Part shown: positions 13,334-18,105 of the stretch, piece by piece | Layout of the letters: each line of letters opens with the position of its first letter | Position numbering within the stretch: position 1 is the stretch's first letter | Origin: an uncultured Veillonella sp. | GTDB lineage: Bacteria; Bacillota; Negativicutes; Veillonellales; Veillonellaceae | Length of the DNA: 18,105 nucleotides | Direction: 5' to 3' | Assembly: GCA_915066865.1 (NCBI GenBank) | Contig: CAJZEE010000039.1 | Location: forward strand, 1 to 18,105 | Notes under the pieces: generated by a model | Told to the model about the DNA's origin: nothing | The model's database searches: none | What the model saw: the letters and a program-made list of their open reading frames with translations, nothing else | Program-made: the position numbers and the translations under genes

Positions 13334-15049
13334 TCATTCTCTATAGTTTTCTGGCTTTTTCGGCTCCACAATCATAGTTTGATGGGTATTAAAAATAACA
13401 AATCCCAAAGGAGATCCAGGTGGCTTTTTGATATTTTTAATGTATGTATAATCTACCGGGACCTTACTAGTATCACGAGCTTTACTGAAGTAGGCTGCAT
13501 ATTGAGCTACTTTAGATAGAATCATATCGTCTGGCTCAACATTGAGTCTTAAAATAAGGTGCGAACCTTGGATATCCTGTGTATGGAACCAAATGTCAGT
13601 TGGCTTTGCAAATCGGTGTGTTAAATATTCGTTTTGTTGATTGTTACGACCGATGAATATTTCACCTTCATCAATTGTTAAGTGAATGTAGTTAGATTTG
13701 CCAAGCTTGTAAGATAGTGGTTTTTTTGATTTTTTTATGATACCTGCATCCATGCATTCTTTGCGTATTTCTTCTAAGCTTTCACGAGTTGTGGCTAAAG
13801 AGATGCTGTACAGAATAGATTGTAAGTATGCTAGTTTTGTAGTACTAGCATTGAGTTGGAACTCGCCACTAACCATACGATTTTTTAGTTTTGTATAAAG
13901 CTTATAATACCATTGTGCATTTTCAACAATCGTTAAGTTTGGCTTTAAAGGAATCGTTAACATTTCATTTTCTTCGGAAAGAAGATTTTGTAATTCAATA
14001 GAAGGCTCATATTGCACTTGAAGGTGTGCATTTATCATTAGAAGATCACCATATAATTTATAGGTTTCCATTTTCTTAGTATCTTCTAATTCATCTTTGA
14101 TCTTTTGATGGCGACCTTCTTCCTTTTTGATGGCTGCTGTTAAGATTTTTTCTAACTCTTTATCAGCTGTATAAATTGCCTTTGTATTATGAATAGATTC
14201 CTCTAAGGCTTCAGAAATAGTGTTGTATTCTTTTAATACCTTATAGTTATGTAATAAAATACTTGTGTAAGCTTTTTTATTGTTATCGTTGACTAAAGTA
14301 AATAAACCTTTGCTATTTTCGAGTTTTACCTTGAGGTCGTACAAGGCTTTAGCAAGTGTATCTAGTTGAGAAGTATCTAAATCAGTTATGATTTCTTCAC
14401 CACTTAATTTGGAAATATATAAAAGCTCATCCAATAAAGGTTTACCAAAACCGTTAAAGATAGCTCGAATAGATTGCTGCACAGAGCCATTACCAAAGGA
14501 AGTAAGTAGATTTTTTATTTCATTATTATCAAAGTCCATTAAACTTACGCGATTAGCATTAGGTGGTAAATCATACTGTATTTTTGGACTAATAATACGT
14601 TCACGGTTCATGAGAGGGGAGACGTGAATTAAGGATTCTAAAATAATACCGTCTTGTACGAAGATACAGTTGGAATATTTGCCCATTAATTCAATATAAA
14701 TATATGTACTCGTAATAGAACCGTCCATTTCTAGTTTATCCGTTTGGATACACATGATACGGTCGCCATTGATTTGTTCCACCTTTACGATGCGGCTACC
14801 TTCAATATGCTTTCGTAAGAACATGCAAAGTGAGCTTGGTTCTTTTGGTAGATCTTGAAGTGGTTGGCTAAGATACATTGCTGGTGTGGCACCTACGGTA
14901 ATAATTAAGTTTTGGTCTTCGTTAAGTGCTCGAACTTTAAATAATAATGTAGTTTTATCTATTTGATATAGTTTTTGTATTTGACCTGTTTGTAGTCGCT
15001 CGTTTAATTCTTTAGCGAGTACAGACATGGTAAGTCCGTCTAAATTCAT
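13334..15049 (-). CDS. rqcH: RqcH-type NFACT protein (ribosome-associated quality control; 'fibronectin-binding' family)
   Basis: RqcH binds 50S subunits blocked by peptidyl-tRNA and recruits tRNA-Ala to add C-terminal alanine tails that mark the stalled chain for proteolysis. Older annotation calls this family fibronectin-binding (FbpA). The 571-residue protein has an NFACT-N domain starting MNLDGLTMSVLAKEL. It includes D96-R97 in INGDRI, equivalent to the Asp-Arg pair needed for tailing in B. subtilis RqcH, and ELMGKYSNCIF (120-130). A charged coiled coil lies around 275-345. The C-terminal NFACT-R domain (about 450-560) has FIGRNNQQNEYLT, DIWFHTQDIQGSHL and KKPPGSPLGFVIF. The ATG at 15049 has AAAGGAG four bases upstream. 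The gene stands alone, convergent with the coaD unit and divergent from yicC. The gene symbol is assigned by family and the D-R pair. Confidence 0.9.
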   Translation of the reverse strand: MNLDGLTMSVLAKELNERLQTGQIQKLYQIDKTTLLFKVRALNEDQNLIITVGATPAMYLSQPLQDLPKEPSSLCMFLRKHIEGSRIVKVEQINGDRIMCIQTDKLEMDGSITSTYIYIELMGKYSNCIFVQDGIILESLIHVSPLMNRERIISPKIQYDLPPNANRVSLMDFDNNEIKNLLTSFGNGSVQQSIRAIFNGFGKPLLDELLYISKLSGEEIITDLDTSQLDTLAKALYDLKVKLENSKGLFTLVNDNNKKAYTSILLHNYKVLKEYNTISEALEESIHNTKAIYTADKELEKILTAAIKKEEGRHQKIKDELEDTKKMETYKLYGDLLMINAHLQVQYEPSIELQNLLSEENEMLTIPLKPNLTIVENAQWYYKLYTKLKNRMVSGEFQLNASTTKLAYLQSILYSISLATTRESLEEIRKECMDAGIIKKSKKPLSYKLGKSNYIHLTIDEGEIFIGRNNQQNEYLTHRFAKPTDIWFHTQDIQGSHLILRLNVEPDDMILSKVAQYAAYFSKARDTSKVPVDYTYIKNIKKPPGSPLGFVIFNTHQTMIVEPKKPENYRE

Positions 15050-15084
15050 AGTACTCCTTTCAAATATATTTAGAAGTATAGTTT

Positions 15085-15093
15085 AGTATACCA
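15085..15093 (-). promoter_or_regulatory. Extended -10 promoter of rqcH
   Basis: On the minus strand TGGTATACT forms an extended -10 element (TGnTATAnT) about 35 bases before the start codon. A second TATACT lies ten bases closer to the gene (15075-15080). No good -35 hexamer is visible at 16-18 bases. Confidence 0.45.
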
Positions 15094-15122
15094 TAGTGTA
15101 CATATAATTCTTAGTATTTAAA

Positions 15123-15149
15123 CACGGATTGTGTAATTCGTGGTACAAT
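15123..15149 (+). promoter_or_regulatory. yicC promoter with an overlapping imperfect palindrome
   Basis: TGGTACAAT (15141-15149) is an extended -10 element 27 bases before the yicC ATG. Immediately upstream, overlapping its TG, lies an imperfect 20-base palindrome (15123-15142) with arms CACGnATT and AATnCGTG, where a repressor could block the promoter. No -35 hexamer is recognisable. The regulator, if any, is unknown. Confidence 0.4.
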
Positions 15150-15176
15150 AATAAAAACTACTAAGGAGGATGATTT

Positions 15177-16058
15177 ATGAAAAGTATGACCGGTTTTGGT
15201 TCTGGCACAGCAACCAAAGATGGCATTACCTGTACGGTAGAAATTAAGTCCGTAAACGCTCGCTTCTTGGATCTGTTTATTCGTAGTCCAAAACAAATGA
15301 ATCCTTTTGAAAGTACTATTCGTGGAATGATACAAGATCGTATTACTCGTGGTAAGGTTGAGGTATCAGTTTCTATTTTAGATGCAGGGGAGCGACCTAA
15401 AACTTTTACTATTAATAGTGTATTGAGAAAACAAATACAAGAGTTGTTGGTACAAGAAGAATTCTATGATGATTCAAAAAAGGTACCTTTACAAGCTGTA
15501 AATTCGATTTCTACCGAATGGGTTCAACAACAAGATACACCAATTGCAGAAGATGTTCTATTAGATATTGTGAAAGAAGCTACGACTCAAGCATTAGATG
15601 CTTTAATAGCAATGCGAACTGCGGAAGGTCAACATATCAAGCAGGATTTATTAGATCGTATCGATACACTTGAAAAGATCATTACTAAAATTGACACTAA
15701 TAAATCTGGTGCTGTAGAAGCATATCGCGAACACATAAAAACTAAAATTCAGGAATATTTAGTTTCTTTAGAAGCGAGTATTAGTGAGGATCGTTTTATA
15801 CAAGAGATTGCTCTATTAGCTGATAAGACGGATATTACGGAAGAGATTGTCCGATTTACCTCTCATGTGGTACAATTAAGAAATACACTTGCAGATACAA
15901 ACTCAATCGGTCGTAAGGTCGATTTTATTTTGCAAGAAATGAATCGTGAAGTAAATACAATCGGATCCAAAGCAATGGATTCGATTATTACTGAGCTTGT
16001 GGTTCAACTTAAATGTGAGTTAGAGAAAATTAGAGAACAAGTACAGAATGTAGAGTAA
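15177..16058 (+). CDS. yicC: YicC/YloC-family protein (endoribonuclease-linked)
   Basis: This 293-residue protein belongs to the YicC family, reported to act as, or with, an endoribonuclease in RNA turnover. It starts with the family hallmark MKSMTGFGSG, followed by VEIKSVNARFLDLFIR. The C-terminal DUF1732 part includes DITEEIVRFTSHV, GRKVDFILQEMNREVNTIGSK and the closing ELEKIREQVQNVE. The ATG at 15177 follows an excellent AAGGAGG site. It is first in the yicC-remA-gmk-rpoZ unit; the same order (yloC-remA-gmk-rpoZ) occurs in B. subtilis. Length and motifs are normal. Confidence 0.94.
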   Translation: MKSMTGFGSGTATKDGITCTVEIKSVNARFLDLFIRSPKQMNPFESTIRGMIQDRITRGKVEVSVSILDAGERPKTFTINSVLRKQIQELLVQEEFYDDSKKVPLQAVNSISTEWVQQQDTPIAEDVLLDIVKEATTQALDALIAMRTAEGQHIKQDLLDRIDTLEKIITKIDTNKSGAVEAYREHIKTKIQEYLVSLEASISEDRFIQEIALLADKTDITEEIVRFTSHVVQLRNTLADTNSIGRKVDFILQEMNREVNTIGSKAMDSIITELVVQLKCELEKIREQVQNVE

Positions 16059-16072
16059 TAGGAGGTCTATGA

Positions 16073-16342
16073 ATGAGTATTCAATTACTGAATATAGGCT
16101 TTGGTAATATGGTATCTGCTAACCGTGTTATGGCTATTATTAGTCCTGAATCCGCCCCTATAAAGCGGATGGTTCAAGATGCTAGAGACAAGGGATTGCT
16201 CATTGATGCCACATATGGTCGTAAGACACGTGCTGTATTAGTTATGGATAGTGGTCAAATTGTATTATCTGCAATTCAACCTGAAACCGTAGCACATCGA
16301 CTTGTGCAACATGATGTGGATGTAGATACAGTGGAATCATAG
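16073..16342 (+). CDS. remA: RemA-family DNA-binding regulator (DUF370)
   Basis: RemA of B. subtilis is a small DNA-binding protein that activates biofilm matrix operons and some osmoprotection genes. This 89-residue protein fits the family closely: LLNIGFGNMVSANRVMAIISPESAPIKR-type N-terminus (residues 5-32), GLLIDATYGRKTRAVLVMDSG in the centre, and VLSAIQPETVAHR towards the end. The ATG at 16073 is six bases after AGGAGGT; an overlapping out-of-frame ATG at 16069 is ignored. It sits between yicC and gmk as in Bacillus, so orthology is likely. Its targets here are unknown, since the matrix operons of Bacillus are not expected in a Veillonella-like organism. Confidence 0.93.
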   Translation: MSIQLLNIGFGNMVSANRVMAIISPESAPIKRMVQDARDKGLLIDATYGRKTRAVLVMDSGQIVLSAIQPETVAHRLVQHDVDVDTVES

Positions 16343-16350
16343 GAGTGCAT

Positions 16351-16980
16351 ATGTCAGACAGAGGATTATTAATCGTTATATCCGGGCCATCTGGCGCAGG
16401 TAAGGGTACGATTTGTGCGAATATTCGTAAAGAAATGCCTAATTTAGTTTATTCCGTTTCTATGACAACCCGTGCTCCACGTGTGGGTGAAAAGGAAGGA
16501 ATTAACTATTTCTTCCGCTCTAAAGAGGAATTTGAGTCTTTACTTAGTGAAGACGCATTCTTAGAATATGCTAAGGTATATGATAATTACTATGGTACTC
16601 CAAAACAACATGTAATGGATTTATTAGATGATGGGAAAAGTGTACTATTAGAAATCGATATTCAAGGCGCTATGCAGGTTAAGGAACGTTTTAGCGATGC
16701 TGTATTTATTTACATTGTACCGCCGTCACTATCTGAGTTATCTGAACGTTTACATAATCGTGGCACAGATGCTAAAGAAGTCATTGATAAACGATTGTCA
16801 TTGGCTTGTTCAGAATTGGCCTTAGCTCATCGTTATGACTATATCGTTGTAAATGATGATTTAGCAGAGGCTTCTGAAAAGGTTGCTTCTATCTTGCGAG
16901 CTGAGTCTTGTAAGATTAGTCGTAATAAAGAGCAAATTCAATATATTTATAAACAATATCAAGAGTCTAAGGAGAAGTGA
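16351..16980 (+). CDS. gmk: Guanylate kinase
   Basis: Gmk converts GMP and dGMP to the diphosphates with ATP. It feeds GTP synthesis and so indirectly the (p)ppGpp pool. The 209-residue protein has the P-loop SGPSGAGKGT (11-20), the GMP-binding stretch SMTTRAPRVGEKEGINYFF, YYGTPKQHV and LLEIDIQGAMQVK. The ATG at 16351 is five bases after AGGAG (16341-16345); a GTG at 16345 overlaps that site and would add only two residues, so it is rejected. It follows remA with an eight-base gap and is followed four bases later by rpoZ. Confidence 0.97.
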   Translation: MSDRGLLIVISGPSGAGKGTICANIRKEMPNLVYSVSMTTRAPRVGEKEGINYFFRSKEEFESLLSEDAFLEYAKVYDNYYGTPKQHVMDLLDDGKSVLLEIDIQGAMQVKERFSDAVFIYIVPPSLSELSERLHNRGTDAKEVIDKRLSLACSELALAHRYDYIVVNDDLAEASEKVASILRAESCKISRNKEQIQYIYKQYQESKEK

Positions 16981-16984
16981 TAGT

Positions 16985-17200
16985 ATGATGGTAAAACCTC
17001 CATTAAAAAAATTGGAAAGCCAAGTAGATAGCAAATATACATTGGTGACTTTAGCGGCTAAACGCGCTCGCGAATTAACAGATGGCGAACCTTGCTTAGC
17101 AGAATCTACACATGCGACTGACAAGCCTGTATCTTTGGCATTTTATGAAATTGCTGAAGGTGAAGTGACATATAAACGCACTAAAGAAGGCATTAAATAA
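16985..17200 (+). CDS. rpoZ: RNA polymerase omega subunit
   Basis: Omega is the small subunit that helps fold and dock beta-prime in RNA polymerase. The 71-residue product has the typical opening MMVKPPLKKLE and the conserved core SKYTLVTLAAKRARELTDG (about 16-34), followed by a variable tail. It begins at a tandem ATGATG; the first ATG is ten bases from AAGGAG (16969-16974), which lies inside the end of gmk. The reading frame stays open further upstream inside gmk, but that extension does not resemble omega and lacks a ribosome site. The gmk-rpoZ-coaBC order is standard in Firmicutes. Confidence 0.93.
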   Translation: MMVKPPLKKLESQVDSKYTLVTLAAKRARELTDGEPCLAESTHATDKPVSLAFYEIAEGEVTYKRTKEGIK

Positions 17201-17206
17201 AAAATC

Positions 17207-17238
17207 AATTCCTTGTATCATTGATACAAGGAATTTTT
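17207..17238 (+). terminator. Rho-independent terminator between rpoZ and coaBC
   Basis: AATTCCTTGTATCA (17207-17220) and TGATACAAGGAATT (17222-17235) are perfect 14-base arms one base apart, so the innermost pairs must open to form the loop. TTTTT (17234-17238) follows. An A-run just before it (17199-17204) gives a U-tract on the other strand too. It ends 14 bases before coaBC, so coaBC depends on read-through or on a promoter not seen. Confidence 0.88.
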
Positions 17239-17252
17239 AAAAGGAGAAGAAC

Positions 17253-18101
17253 ATGCGCGGAAAACATATCATTGTCGCAGTATCTGCAGGTATTGCAGCG
17301 TATAAGGCAATTGAAGTGGTAAGCAGACTTCGTAAAAAAGGGGCTGAAGTAAAGGTTGTAATGACACAAAATGCAACGCATATTGCGTCACCTTTAACAT
17401 TTGGCGAAATCAGTGGACATCCTGTAGCTCTAGACATGTTTGAACAAGTTCATCAGTGGGATGTAGAACATATTGCACTGGCCACTTGGGCAGATGCATA
17501 TGTAGTTGTGCCTGCAACAGCAAATGTGATCGGAAAAATTTATGCAGGCATTGCTGATGATATGTTAACTACAACAATTATGGCTACCAAAGCACCTAAG
17601 TACCTTTGTCCTGCTATGAATACAGAAATGTATAATAATCCTATTACTCAACGCAATTTAGAAGGATTACGTTCTTTGGGCTACCATATTATGGACCCTG
17701 CAGAAGGTTGGTTAGCTTGTGGCATCACTGGTGTAGGACGTTTACCGGAGCCCGAAGCAATTGTGGATTGGCTAGAATCTAAAATGTGCAGCACCAATGA
17801 GCTTGAAGGTACTACTATACTTGTTACAGCTGGCGGAACACAGGAGAGTATTGATCCTGTTCGGTATATTGGAAATCGTTCTAGCGGTAAGATGGGATAT
17901 GCCATTGCAGAACAGGCTGTACGCATGGGGGCTAAAGTGATATTAGTAAGTGCTCCCACATCCTTGCCTATACCAAGTGGCGTAGACTTTATTTCTGTAG
18001 ATTCTGCGGTATCTATGCAGGAGGCTGTTGAAGCTCGTTATAATGATGTTAATGTAGTTATTATGGCTGGCGGCGTCGCTCTTTTTTTGTGTGTCTCTTA
18101 A
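17253..18101 (+). CDS. coaBC: CoaBC (phosphopantothenoylcysteine decarboxylase/synthetase), 3'-truncated by contig end
   Basis: CoaBC makes 4'-phosphopantetheine: CoaB couples 4'-phosphopantothenate to cysteine using CTP and CoaC decarboxylates the product with FMN. The CoaC half (about 1-178) has SAGIAAYKAIE, the active-site His in VEHIALATWAD (H73), PAMNTEM (120-126) and a Cys in WLACGITG (C156). The CoaB half has VTAGGTQESIDPVRYIGNRS (191-210) and SSGKMGYA (210-217). About 400 residues are usual, but only 282 are readable here. After VVIMA (residues 268-272) the family expects an Ala-Ala-Val-Ala-Asp stretch; the window instead reads GGVALFLCVS and a stop. I take that ending as sequence error near the contig end, so reliable sequence stops near 18068. 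The ATG at 17253 follows AAGGAGA. Confidence 0.93.
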   Translation: MRGKHIIVAVSAGIAAYKAIEVVSRLRKKGAEVKVVMTQNATHIASPLTFGEISGHPVALDMFEQVHQWDVEHIALATWADAYVVVPATANVIGKIYAGIADDMLTTTIMATKAPKYLCPAMNTEMYNNPITQRNLEGLRSLGYHIMDPAEGWLACGITGVGRLPEPEAIVDWLESKMCSTNELEGTTILVTAGGTQESIDPVRYIGNRSSGKMGYAIAEQAVRMGAKVILVSAPTSLPIPSGVDFISVDSAVSMQEAVEARYNDVNVVIMAGGVALFLCVS

Positions 18102-18105
18102 TGAT

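Noticed and set aside
18092..18105. Partial Tn5 mosaic-end or P5 adapter sequence at the right end (TGTCTCTTA, AATGAT)
   Set aside because: The matches are only nine and six bases and differ from the known sequences right after. The left end carries a TruSeq and not a transposase-type adapter. This is kept only as a hint of a bad read end.
43..18105. Mobile elements, CRISPR arrays, tRNAs, riboswitches, phage or defence genes
   Set aside because: The whole span was read for transposase-like proteins, regularly spaced repeats, cloverleaf-like sequences and long leaders. All long frames are explained by housekeeping genes and gaps are short, so no new multi-gene system is claimed.

Overview
The window is an AT-rich chromosomal segment of ordinary housekeeping genes, most likely from Veillonella or a close relative (Negativicutes, the diderm, LPS-bearing Firmicutes). 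Three things point there: a single reading frame joining IspH to ribosomal protein S1; Firmicutes-type gene order (scpA-scpB-rluB, cmk-plsC-ispH/rpsA-der, yicC-remA-gmk-rpoZ-coaBC); and a phosphoethanolamine-transferase-like membrane sulfatase-fold protein, expected in an organism with an outer membrane. The genus is inferred from memory of gene order and protein style, not from a search.

Layout. Positions 1-42 are not genomic: they match the 3' part of an Illumina TruSeq universal (P5) adapter, so the window is an uncleaned draft contig. A minus-strand membrane phosphoethanolamine transferase follows (112-1944). A plus-strand run then begins at a good promoter near 2046-2075: scpA, scpB, rluB, a BaiN/HI0933-type flavoprotein, cmk, plsC and the ispH-rpsA fusion, ending at a strong terminator (8545-8578). 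A second run carries der, plsY and gpsA, followed by rsmD, coaD and a small coiled-coil gene, ending at a terminator (13179-13212). Facing it is minus-strand rqcH (NFACT family) with its own terminator (13301-13333). Divergent from rqcH, with the two promoters in a 127-base gap, is yicC-remA-gmk-rpoZ, closed by a terminator (17207-17238), and then coaBC, which is cut by the contig end.

How the genes fit together. ScpA and ScpB are the non-SMC condensin subunits. GpsA, PlsY and PlsC make glycerol-3-phosphate and acylate it to phosphatidic acid. CoaBC and CoaD are consecutive parts of coenzyme A synthesis. Cmk and Gmk supply nucleoside diphosphates. RluB and RsmD modify rRNA, Der assembles the 50S subunit, S1 loads mRNA, RqcH rescues stalled 50S subunits, YicC is an RNase-linked protein and RpoZ is an RNA polymerase subunit. 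The theme is growth-linked RNA, ribosome and membrane functions.

I found no mobile element, CRISPR array, tRNA, rRNA or defence system, and no new multi-gene system. The observation most worth following is inside the ispH-rpsA fusion: a near-perfect Shine-Dalgarno with an in-frame ATG at the domain junction, and a sharp change in codon use at the same point (nine ATA codons before it, none after). This suggests that S1 is also made separately. The last ~35 bases of the window appear unreliable.
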